Shown here piece after piece: positions 58,001 to 64,000 of a stretch of 64,000 nucleotides of DNA. The stretch is from Burkholderia latens (GTDB lineage Bacteria; Pseudomonadota; Gammaproteobacteria; Burkholderiales; Burkholderiaceae). A program made the position numbers and the translations under genes. Position 1 is the stretch's first letter. Every line of letters starts with the position of its first letter. The DNA is taken from assembly GCF_902499045.1 (NCBI RefSeq), contig NZ_CABVPL010000003.1, positions 62,001 to 126,000 on the forward strand. Reading direction: 5' to 3'. Below the pieces are notes generated by a model. It was not told the DNA's origin, did no database searches, and was given only the letters and a program-made list of their open reading frames with translations.

Positions 58001-61000
58001 CACTGGGCCCGAATTCCACGGCATCCGGCGCGAGAAGCATCGCAGAAGGTAGCGGCGCAACGACGCCGACGACGGCCAGCGACAGTATTGCAATCGGCAC
58101 CAACGCGACCGTCGTGGCCAATGGCCCGAGCGGCGGCGCGGGTGCGGTGGCGATTGGCTCGGGCGCGATGGCGGGGGATCCCGGCACCGCAGTCGGTACG
58201 GGGGCTTCTGCACTGGGAACCGATGCAACGGCGGTCGGCTACATCGCGACTGCTTCGGGCTCGGCCAGCGCCGCGCTTGGAACGGGTTCCGTCGCCTCGG
58301 CGGCAAACACGACGGCCCTCGGTCACGGCGCGACGGCGACGAACGCCGGTGACGTTGCGCTGGGCAGTGGTTCGGTGACGGCGGCGGCGAATCCGACGAC
58401 GGGTGCAACGATCGGCGGCACGGCGTACACGTTCGCAGGCACGACACCGGCGAGCGTGGTGAGCGTCGGTGCGGCAGGCGCCGAACGTCAGATCACCAAC
58501 GTCGCGGCGGGCCAGCTGAGCGCGACGAGCACGGATGCGGTCAACGGCTCGCAACTGTTCTCGACGAACCAGGCAGTCAACTCGCTGTCGACGTCCACGT
58601 CGACGACGGCCAGCTCGCTGTCGACGGGCGTGAGCTCGCTGTCCACGGGGCTGTCGACGACGAACAGCAGCGTGTCGTCGCTGTCGACGTCGACCTCGAC
58701 GACGGCAAGTTCGCTGTCGACGGGGCTGTCGGCGACGAACAGCACGGTCTCGTCGTTGTCGAGCGGCGTCGGTTCGATTTCGAGCAGCCTGTCGTCCACG
58801 AGCAGCAGCCTCGCATCGCTGTCGACTTCGACTTCCACGACGGCCAGCTCGCTGTCGACGGGGCTGTCGACGACCGACAGCACGGTGTCGTCGCTGTCGA
58901 CGTCGAGCTCGACCGCGACCAGCTCGCTGTCGACCGGCTTGTCGACGACGAATAGCTCGGTGGCGTCGCTGTCGACGTCGACCTCGACGACGGCAAGTTC
59001 GCTGTCGACCGGTCTGTCGACGACGAACAGCACGGTGTCGTCGCTGTCGACGTCGAGCTCGACCGCGACCAGCTCGCTGTCGACCGGTCTGTCGACGACG
59101 AACAGCACGGTGTCGTCGCTGTCCACGTCGAGCTCGACCGCAGCCAGCTCGTTGTCGACCGGTGTGAGCTCGCTGTCGACTGGCGTGAGTTCGCTGTCCA
59201 CGGGTCTGTCGACGACGAACAGCAACGTGTCGTCGCTGTCGTCGGTGGTCTCGGCTACGCGCACCCACTACTACAGCGTGAACGACAACGGCACGCAGGG
59301 CGGCAACTACAACAACGACGGTGCGACGGGCATCAACGCACTGGCGGCAGGTGTCGGTGCGACGGCAGCGGGTGCGGCCGGTGTCGCGGTGGGCAACAAC
59401 GCGAACGCGGCAGGCGCGAACACGGTTGCACTGGGTTCGGGCGCAACGGCGACGAACGCGGGCGACGTGGCGCTGGGCAGCGGCTCGGTGACGGCGGCGG
59501 CGAATCCGACGACGGGTGCGACGATCGGCGGCACGGCGTACACGTTCGCTGGCACGACGCCGACGAGCGTGATGAGCGTCGGCGCGGCAGGTGCTGAACG
59601 TCAGATCACGAACGTGGCGGCGGGCCAGCTGAGCGGGACGAGCACGGACGCGGTCAACGGTTCGCAACTGTTCTCGACGAACCAGGCTGTCAACTCGCTG
59701 TCGACGTCGACGTCGACGACAGCAAGTTCGCTGTCGACGGGCGTGAGCTCGCTGTCGACCGGTCTGTCGACGACCAACAGCACGGTTTCGTCGCTGTCGA
59801 CGTCGACTTCGACGACGGCAAGTTCGCTGTCGACGGGCCTGTCGGCGACGAACAGCACGGTCTCGTCGTTGTCGAGCGGCGTTGGCTCGATCTCCAGCAG
59901 TCTGTCGTCCACGAACAGCAGCCTCGTATCGCTGTCGACTTCGACTTCGACGACGGCCAGCTCGCTGTCGACCGGTCTGTCGTCGACCAATAGCAACGTG
60001 GCCTCGCTGTCGACGTCGACCTCGACCACGGCCAGCTCGCTGTCGACCGGCTTGTCGACGACGAACAGCACGGTGTCGTCGCTGTCGACGTCGAGCTCGA
60101 CCGCGACCAGCTCGCTGTCGACCGGTCTGTCGTCGACCAATAGCAACGTGGCGTCGTTGTCGACCTCGACCTCGACGACGGCCAGCTCGCTGTCGACCGG
60201 CCTGTCGACGACGAACAGCTCGGTGTCGTCGCTGTCGACGTCGAGCTCGACCGCGACCAGCTCGCTGTCGACCGGCCTGTCCACGACGAATAGCTCGGTG
60301 GCGTCGCTGTCGACGTCGACGTCAACGACGGCAAGTTCGCTGTCGACCGGCCTGTCGACGACGAACAGCACGGTGTCGTCGCTGTCGACGTCGAGCTCGA
60401 CTGCAACCAGCTCGTTGTCGACCGGTCTGTCGTCGACGACCAGCTCGGTCGCATCGCTGTCGACGTCGACGTCGACGACGGCCAGCTCGCTGTCGACGGG
60501 TCTGTCGACGACGAACAGCACGGTGTCGTCGCTGTCCACGTCGAGCTCGACCGCGACCAGCTCGCTGTCGACCGGTGTGAGTTCGCTGTCCACGGGTCTG
60601 TCGACGACGAACAGCAACGTGTCGTCGCTGTCGTCGGTGGTCTCGGCTACGCGCACCCACTACTACAGCGTGAACGACAACGGCACGCAGGGCGGCAACT
60701 ACAACAACGACGGTGCGACGGGCATCAACGCACTGGCGGCAGGTGTCGGTGCGACGGCAACGGGTGCGGCCGGTGTCGCGGTGGGCAACAACGCGAACGC
60801 GGCAGGCGCGAACACGGTGGCGCTGGGTTCGGGCGCAACGGCGACGAACGCGGGCGACGTGGCGCTGGGCAACGGCTCGGTGACGACGGCGGCGAATCCG
60901 ACGACGGGTGCGACGATCGGCGGCACGGCGTACACGTTCGCTGGCACGACGCCGACGAGCGTGATGAGCGTCGGCGCGGCAGGTGCTGAACGTCAGATCA

Positions 61001-63639
61001 CGAACGTGGCGGCGGGCCAGCTGAGCGGGACGAGCACGGACGCGGTCAACGGTTCGCAACTGTTCTCGACGAACCAGGCCGTCAACTCGCTGTCGACGTC
61101 GACTTCCACCGCGGTCGGTTCGCTGTCGACGGGTCTGTCGGCGACGAACAGCACGGTGACGTCGCTGTCCAGCGGCATCGGCTCGATCTCGAGCAGCCTG
61201 TCGACCACGAACAGCAGCCTCGTGTCGCTGTCGACGTCGACGTCGACGTCGGCCAGCTCGCTGTCGACGGGTCTGTCGACGACCGGCAGCACGGTGGCAT
61301 CGTTGTCGACGTCGAGCTCGACCGCGACCAGCTCGCTGTCGACCGGTCTGTCGTCGACCGGCAGCACGGTGGCGTCGTTGTCGACCTCGACCTCGACGAC
61401 GGCCAGCTCGCTGTCGACGGGGCTGTCGACGACGAACAGCACGGTGTCGTCGTTGTCGACGTCGACCTCGACCGCAACGAGTTCGCTGTCGACCGGTCTG
61501 TCGACGACGAATAGCTCGGTGGCGTCACTGTCGACGTCAACGTCGACGACGGCAAGTTCGCTGTCGACCGGTCTGTCGACGACGAACAGCACGGTGTCGT
61601 CGCTGTCCACGTCGAGCTCGACTGCAACCAGCTCGCTGTCGACCGGTCTGTCGACGACGAACAGCTCGGTCGCATCGCTGTCGACGTCGACGTCGACGAC
61701 GGCCAGCTCGCTGTCGACGGGTCTGTCGGCGACGAACAGTACGGTGTCGTCGCTGTCCACGTCGAGCTCGACCACCGCCAGCTCGTTGTCGACCGGTGTG
61801 AGCTCGCTGTCGACTGGCGTGAGTTCGCTGTCCACGGGTCTGTCGACGACGAACAGCAACGTGTCGTCGCTGTCGTCGGTGGTCTCGGCTACGCGCACCC
61901 ACTACTACAGCGTGAACGACAACGGCACGCAGGGCGGCAACTACAACAACGACGGTGCGACGGGCATCAACGCACTGGCGGCAGGTGTCGGTGCGACGGC
62001 AGCGGGTGCGGCCGGTGTCGCGGTGGGCAACAACGCCAACGCGGCAGGCGCGAACACGGTGGCGCTGGGTTCGGGCGCGACGGCGACGAACGCGGGCGAT
62101 GTCGCACTGGGCTCCGGCGCGGTGACGGCTGCGCCGACCCCGACGTCGACCACGACGATCGGCGGCACGGCATACACGTTCGCGGGCACGACGCCGACGA
62201 GCGTGATGAGCGTCGGCGCGGCAGGTGCTGAACGCCAGATCACGAACGTGGCGGCCGGCCGGGTCAGCGCAACGAGCACGGACGCGATCAACGGTTCGCA
62301 GCTGTATGCAACGAACCAGGCGGTCAACACGCTGTCGACGTCGACCTCCACCGCAGTTGGCTCGCTGTCGACCGGTCTGTCGTCGACGAACAGCACGGTG
62401 ACGTCGCTGTCGACGTCGACCTCGACGGCGGTCGGCTCGCTGTCGACGGGCTTGTCGACGACGAACAGCACGGTGTCGTCGTTGTCCACCTCAACCTCGA
62501 CGGCAACGAGTTCGCTGTCGACCGGTCTGTCGGCGACGAACAGCACCGTCTCGTCGCTGTCGTCGGGGCTGTCGTCGACGAACAGCACGGTGACGTCGCT
62601 GTCGACGTCCAGTTCGACTGCGACCAGCTCGCTGTCGACCGGTCTGTCGACGACGAACAGCACGGTGACGTCGCTGTCCACGTCGAGCTCGACGGCAACG
62701 AGTTCGCTGTCGACCGGTTTGTCGTCCACGAACAGCACGGTCAACTCGCTGTCGAGCACGGTCAGCGCGATCAATGGCACCAGCACGTCGCTGTCGACCG
62801 CCGTGTCGACGACGTCGAGTTCGCTTTCCACGGCGATGTCGTCGACGACCAGCACGGTCAACTCGCTGTCGACGTCGACGTCGACGACGGTGGGCTCGCT
62901 GTCGACCGGCCTGTCGACGACGAACAGCAGCGTGTCGTCGCTGTCGACGTCGACCTCGACCGCTACCGTTTCGCTGTCGACGCTGATCTCGTCGTCGCGC
63001 ACGCACTACATGAGCGTGAACGACAACGGTACGCGTCAGAGCAACTACGGCAACGACGGTGCGACGGGTAACAACTCGATCGCCTTCGGGCCGGCAGCCA
63101 CGGCCGCGGGTGTCGGTGCAATCGCCGTCGGTAACGGTGCGAATGCTGCGTCGGATGGCGCGACCGTCATCGGTGCCAATGCGATGGGGTCCGGCACGAA
63201 CGCCACCGCAATCGGTACGAACGCGACGGCGAGCGCACCGAATTCGGTTGCACTCGGCGCGGGTTCGATCGCTGGTGAAGCCAACACGGTGTCCGTCGGC
63301 TCTGCAGGCAACGAGCGCAGGCTCACCAACGTCGCGGCGGGTGTGAACCCGACCGACGGTGTGAACGTCTCGCAGTTGAATGCAGTGCAGGGAAGCGTGA
63401 ACAACGTGGCCCGCAAGGCATACGCCGGTGTCGCGGGAGCCACTGCGCTCACGATGATTCCGGAGGTGGACCTCGGCAAGACCATTGCGATCGGTGTGGG
63501 CGGGGCCTCATACCAAGGCTATGGCGCAGTTGCGATCGGCTTCACGGCACGCTTGACGAACAACGTCAAGATCAAGGGCGGCGTGAGCAGCAGCAGCGCG
63601 GGGCACGTGGTAGGCGGCGGCATCAGCTACCAGTGGTAA
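52057..63639 (+). CDS. giant trimeric autotransporter adhesin, 3860 aa, YadA/Hia type with SLST stalk repeats
   Basis: Three chains insert together in the outer membrane and project a long fibre for binding host cells, matrix or other bacteria. It starts with an extended signal peptide (MNKIYRTIWNEALGAFVAAS, hydrophobic part about 54-72, cleavage near residue 80). Residues about 90-560 are YadA-like head repeats of SxAxG type (for example ALGGSSTA, AVALGDSNT). Then head/neck modules alternate with stalk blocks. Each neck reads GAERQITNVAAG, then STDAINGSQL or STDAVNGSQL. Nine HYYSVNDNGT or HYMSVNDNGT modules start each new block. The last 80 residues are the YadA membrane anchor (VNNVARKAYAGVAGATAL, GGASYQGYGAVAIGF, GGGISYQW). 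Stalks are made of Ser, Thr and Leu, nearly free of charge. The ATG at 52057 follows AAGGTGAG. No stop or frameshift interrupts it. Confidence 0.95.
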   Translation: MNKIYRTIWNEALGAFVAASELDSASGKGRGGMALSVCDGRAQRPEDGGEGQAHISLSAVSIAVAVAFGAGMLHSDDAAAQVATTLAGCSSTTGGVASANSFYSIAIGCKATASGTTATAVGYSSTASGTSSLALGGSSTASATNALAVGNGATASAGNAGAVGPSSTAAGAGSYALGVAARSLGQQALAIGNQVTASQYRSVALGPFATSAGSSSIALGDTAVAAGSSSLAFGQSAMASGLSATAIGLNSTASGTDAVVLGVGSTASGDFSAAIGTSSTASAPASFVFGMSSTATSQFAVVVGTNNQVTGDFGVAVGDAVSATGAGSVVVGNRSLSSGFRATVIGNAATASGGYSVAVGASAIASGTQAATLGFGAVAYGDNSLAGGSNSVAGVSGSTTIVNDVALGMGASAVGGNSVALGATTTATAANATALGNGSQALAASTVALGDSNTAAATAGQGSIAGGYKSTASTGLGAVALGYQQTASGNGAVAIGDPNTATGNGAVTVGANNTATGDGAVALGNANVAVGTGSLALGNVSTATAAGAIALGNGATAATSAGDVALGSGSVTAAANPTSSSTIGGQTYSFAGTTPTSVVSVGAAGAERQITNVAAGRISATSTDAINGSQLNATNLAVNSLSTGLSSTNSSITSLSTSTSTTASSLSTGLSATNSNVTSLSTSTSTTASSLSTGLSTTNSTVLSLSTSNSTAASSLSTGVSSLSTGLSTTNSNVSSLSTVVSATRTHYYSVNDNGTQGGNYNNNGATGVNALAAGVGATAAGAAGVAVGNNANAAGANTVALGSAATATNAGDVALGNGSVTAASNPTSSATIGGQTYSFAGTTPSSVVSVGAAGAERQITNVAAGRVSATSTDAINGSQLNATNLAVNSLSTSTSTTASSLSTGLSTTNSNVTSLSTSTSTTASSLSTGLSTTNSSVTSLSTSTSTMASSLSTGLSTTNSTVSSLSSTVSGSKTHYYSVNDNGTQGSNYNNDGATGVNALAAGVGASAGGTSATAIGNNAQAQGASSLALGNSSSAVGTAALALGNGSIAGADGTMAFGTAASAGAQNGIAIGTNSIALNAGDVALGANSVTSTSNPTSSGTVGGSVYNFAGTNPTSVVSVGNVGAERQITNVAAGRITPSSTDAVNGSQLYATNQAVNKLSTSTSTTVSSLSTAVSSLSTGLSATNSSVTSLSTSTSTTASSLSTGVSSLSTGLSTTNSSVTSLSTSTSTTASSLSTGVSSLSTGLSTTNSSVTSLSTSTSTTASSLSTGVSSLSTGLSATNSSVTSLSTSTSTTASSLSTGVSSLSTGLSATNSSVTSLSTSTSTTASSLSTGVSSLSTGLSTTNSTVTSLSTSASTGISSVSTAVSTLNAQAVKYDVNPDGSVNYGSVTLDPGGTAAQLHNVAAGTASTDAVNVSQLSTVVSSSKTHYYSVNDNGTQGGNYNNDGATGVNALAAGVGATAAGAAGVAVGNNANAAGANTVALGSAATATNAGDVALGNGSVTAASNPTSSATIGGQTYSFAGTNPASVVSVGAAGAERQITNVAAGRISATSTDAINGSQLNATNLAVNSLSTSTSTTASSLSTGVSSLSTGLSTTNSSVTSLSTSTSTTASSLSTGLSTTNSNVTSLSTSTSTTASSLSTGLSTTNSSVTSLSTSTSTTASSLSTGLSTTNSSVTSLSTSTSTTASSLSTGLSTTNSTVSSLSSTVSSSKTHYYSVNDNGTQGGNYNNNGATGVNALAAGVGATAAGAAGVAVGNNANAAGANTVALGSAATATNAGDVALGNGSVTAASNPTSSATIGGQTYSFAGTTPSSVVSVGAAGAERQITNVAAGRISATSTDAINGSQLNATNLAVNSLSTSTSTTASSLSTGVSSLSTGLSTTNSNVTSLSTSTSTTASSLSTGLSTTNSTVSSLSSTVSGSKTHYYSVNDNGTQGGNYNNDGATGVNALAAGVGATAAGASAVAMGNNANAAGASALALGPNSTASGARSIAEGSGATTPTTASDSIAIGTNATVVANGPSGGAGAVAIGSGAMAGDPGTAVGTGASALGTDATAVGYIATASGSASAALGTGSVASAANTTALGHGATATNAGDVALGSGSVTAAANPTTGATIGGTAYTFAGTTPASVVSVGAAGAERQITNVAAGQLSATSTDAVNGSQLFSTNQAVNSLSTSTSTTASSLSTGVSSLSTGLSTTNSSVSSLSTSTSTTASSLSTGLSATNSTVSSLSSGVGSISSSLSSTSSSLASLSTSTSTTASSLSTGLSTTDSTVSSLSTSSSTATSSLSTGLSTTNSSVASLSTSTSTTASSLSTGLSTTNSTVSSLSTSSSTATSSLSTGLSTTNSTVSSLSTSSSTAASSLSTGVSSLSTGVSSLSTGLSTTNSNVSSLSSVVSATRTHYYSVNDNGTQGGNYNNDGATGINALAAGVGATAAGAAGVAVGNNANAAGANTVALGSGATATNAGDVALGSGSVTAAANPTTGATIGGTAYTFAGTTPTSVMSVGAAGAERQITNVAAGQLSGTSTDAVNGSQLFSTNQAVNSLSTSTSTTASSLSTGVSSLSTGLSTTNSTVSSLSTSTSTTASSLSTGLSATNSTVSSLSSGVGSISSSLSSTNSSLVSLSTSTSTTASSLSTGLSSTNSNVASLSTSTSTTASSLSTGLSTTNSTVSSLSTSSSTATSSLSTGLSSTNSNVASLSTSTSTTASSLSTGLSTTNSSVSSLSTSSSTATSSLSTGLSTTNSSVASLSTSTSTTASSLSTGLSTTNSTVSSLSTSSSTATSSLSTGLSSTTSSVASLSTSTSTTASSLSTGLSTTNSTVSSLSTSSSTATSSLSTGVSSLSTGLSTTNSNVSSLSSVVSATRTHYYSVNDNGTQGGNYNNDGATGINALAAGVGATATGAAGVAVGNNANAAGANTVALGSGATATNAGDVALGNGSVTTAANPTTGATIGGTAYTFAGTTPTSVMSVGAAGAERQITNVAAGQLSGTSTDAVNGSQLFSTNQAVNSLSTSTSTAVGSLSTGLSATNSTVTSLSSGIGSISSSLSTTNSSLVSLSTSTSTSASSLSTGLSTTGSTVASLSTSSSTATSSLSTGLSSTGSTVASLSTSTSTTASSLSTGLSTTNSTVSSLSTSTSTATSSLSTGLSTTNSSVASLSTSTSTTASSLSTGLSTTNSTVSSLSTSSSTATSSLSTGLSTTNSSVASLSTSTSTTASSLSTGLSATNSTVSSLSTSSSTTASSLSTGVSSLSTGVSSLSTGLSTTNSNVSSLSSVVSATRTHYYSVNDNGTQGGNYNNDGATGINALAAGVGATAAGAAGVAVGNNANAAGANTVALGSGATATNAGDVALGSGAVTAAPTPTSTTTIGGTAYTFAGTTPTSVMSVGAAGAERQITNVAAGRVSATSTDAINGSQLYATNQAVNTLSTSTSTAVGSLSTGLSSTNSTVTSLSTSTSTAVGSLSTGLSTTNSTVSSLSTSTSTATSSLSTGLSATNSTVSSLSSGLSSTNSTVTSLSTSSSTATSSLSTGLSTTNSTVTSLSTSSSTATSSLSTGLSSTNSTVNSLSSTVSAINGTSTSLSTAVSTTSSSLSTAMSSTTSTVNSLSTSTSTTVGSLSTGLSTTNSSVSSLSTSTSTATVSLSTLISSSRTHYMSVNDNGTRQSNYGNDGATGNNSIAFGPAATAAGVGAIAVGNGANAASDGATVIGANAMGSGTNATAIGTNATASAPNSVALGAGSIAGEANTVSVGSAGNERRLTNVAAGVNPTDGVNVSQLNAVQGSVNNVARKAYAGVAGATALTMIPEVDLGKTIAIGVGGASYQGYGAVAIGFTARLTNNVKIKGGVSSSSAGHVVGGGISYQW
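55627..56106 (+). repeat. tandem array of five 96-bp (32-residue) stalk repeats
   Basis: Copies begin at 55627, 55723, 55819, 55915 and 56011; a sixth begins at 56107 and diverges. Each encodes SLSTSTSTTASS, SLSTGVSSLSTGL and a TNSSVT or NSTVT end. It is the 25-residue unit plus an inserted seven-residue GVSSLST. Confidence 0.92.
56866..57165 (+). repeat. tandem array of four 75-bp (25-residue) stalk repeats
   Basis: Copies begin at 56866, 56941, 57016 and 57091. Each encodes TSLSTSTSTTASS, then SLSTGLSTTNSSV. Sequence differences are mostly synonymous. Confidence 0.92.
59998..60522 (+). repeat. tandem array of seven 75-bp stalk repeats with alternating types
   Basis: Copies begin at 59998 and then every 75 bp (60073, 60148, 60223, 60298, 60373, 60448), with another at 60523. 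Two versions alternate: SLSTSTSTTASS with VASL, and SLSTSSSTATSS with VSSL, giving a 150-bp higher-order unit. Similar arrays lie at about 58800-59130 and 61250-61760. Confidence 0.88.
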
Positions 63640-63730
63640 CAACGCGAAAGCGGGCGCGGACGGCAGCGATGCCGCCGCCCCGCGGTCGATACACGCTTGG
63701 CAAAGAATTTCCAGAACAACGAGGTTTGAC

Positions 63731-64000
63731 ATGACCAAAACAGCGATCGCGGCAGTGCTTGCCGCCGCCACCGTGCTGGCCGGCTGCTCATCGGCATCCG
63801 GTCCGACGTTCGACGCGTACACGATCGTGCTGCCGAACCAGCAGCAGGCATACCGTGTACGGTGCGACGGCCTGCTCGAAGGACATGGCACCTGTGATGC
63901 GAAGGCACGGGAAATCTGCGGTAGCACCCCGGTACGGCTGATCGAAGGGCAGGCGCCTTACTCGAGCGACGTCGGCGTCCGTCTGCTGACTTTCCAGTGC
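63731..64000 (+). CDS. lipoprotein, 3' end cut by the window edge
   Basis: The ATG at 63731 (after GAGGTTTGAC) opens a frame still running at the end of the window, 90 codons long. It begins with a lipoprotein signal MTKTAIAAVLAAATVLAGC, lipobox LAGC with Cys at residue 19. The visible mature part has four cysteines (VRCDGLLEGHGTC, KAREICGSTPV, LLTFQC). It lies 91 bp after the adhesin, same strand, so it is probably co-transcribed. OmpA-type lipoproteins are often found next to Burkholderia trimeric autotransporters, but the diagnostic C-terminus is out of view. Confidence 0.75.
   Translation, partial: MTKTAIAAVLAAATVLAGCSSASGPTFDAYTIVLPNQQQAYRVRCDGLLEGHGTCDAKAREICGSTPVRLIEGQAPYSSDVGVRLLTFQC

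Larger units (their letters stand above)
54295..63060 (+). repeat. nine repeated HYYSVNDNGT modules within the adhesin
   Basis: The codons for HYYSVNDNGTQ recur at 54295, 54982, 56347, 57205, 57838, 59266, 60658, 61900 and, as HYMSVNDNGTRQ, at 63004. Each is followed by a head segment and a neck, then a SLST stalk. Long near-identical DNA of this kind favours recombination between copies and is a common site of assembly error. Confidence 0.9.

Noticed and set aside
53880-63485. Many long open frames on the minus strand inside the adhesin gene (for example complement of 57640-59667 and 59601-60656).
   Set aside because: They mirror the repeats of the real gene: a codon set without A/T-rich stops leaves the reverse frames open. 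They have Arg-only or Asp/Val-only composition, no ribosome binding sites and no known fold.

Overview
The window is high-G+C proteobacterial DNA that reads as a Burkholderia chromosome, most likely of the Burkholderia cepacia complex. The signs are the lysine/alanine-tailed HU protein, two OmpC-type porins, an H-NS protein of the Burkholderia kind, a WcbA/WcbO-type capsule export set and a very large SLST-repeat trimeric autotransporter. I assigned species by recognising gene families, not by a database search.

Core-like part (1-17.7 kb): a small membrane protein, galU, an acyltransferase, a histone-like HU protein, an AadA-like aminoglycoside nucleotidyltransferase, a VOC/PhnB protein, a porin and a YihY membrane protein. 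These are followed by a nearly self-contained selenoprotein module: formate dehydrogenase fdoG (an in-frame UGA read as selenocysteine, with a SECIS-like hairpin), fdoH, fdoI, fdhE, selA, selB and the selenocysteine tRNA gene selC. Only selD is missing from the set.

Accessory part (17.7 kb to the right edge): a P4-type integrase starts about 170 bp after selC, the classic layout of an island integrated at this tRNA gene. After it come an H-NS protein, unknown genes, a His-rich exported peptide and a methyltransferase. Next is an ABC-transporter-dependent capsule locus in two divergent arms. The leftward arm runs cysC, sulfotransferase, glycosyltransferase, KpsC/WcbA-like, manC. The rightward arm runs a degenerate LuxR-type regulator, KpsD-, KpsE-, KpsM- and KpsT-like genes, a glycosyltransferase, gmd and a KpsS/WcbO-like gene. 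APS kinase plus sulfotransferase suggests a sulfated capsule. A second porin, an FkbM methyltransferase and a 2-kb AT-richer stretch with no confident gene follow.

The last part (44-64 kb) is a signalling and adhesion region. Two serine recombinase genes face each other around a LuxR response regulator, a periplasmic-binding-protein-like gene, a NarX-type histidine kinase and a glycosyltransferase. Beyond the second recombinase lies a cluster of palindromes, then a remnant of an autotransporter signal-peptide start, then a single 3860-residue trimeric autotransporter adhesin built of YadA head and neck modules and Ser/Thr-rich stalk repeats of 25 and 32 residues. A lipoprotein gene is cut by the window edge.

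The most unusual points are the probable capsule sulfation, the capsule-linked regulator that has lost its acidic pocket, RcsAB-like palindromes, the palindrome pair with complementary 2-bp cores beside a serine recombinase, and the duplicated, decayed ESPR start upstream of the giant adhesin.
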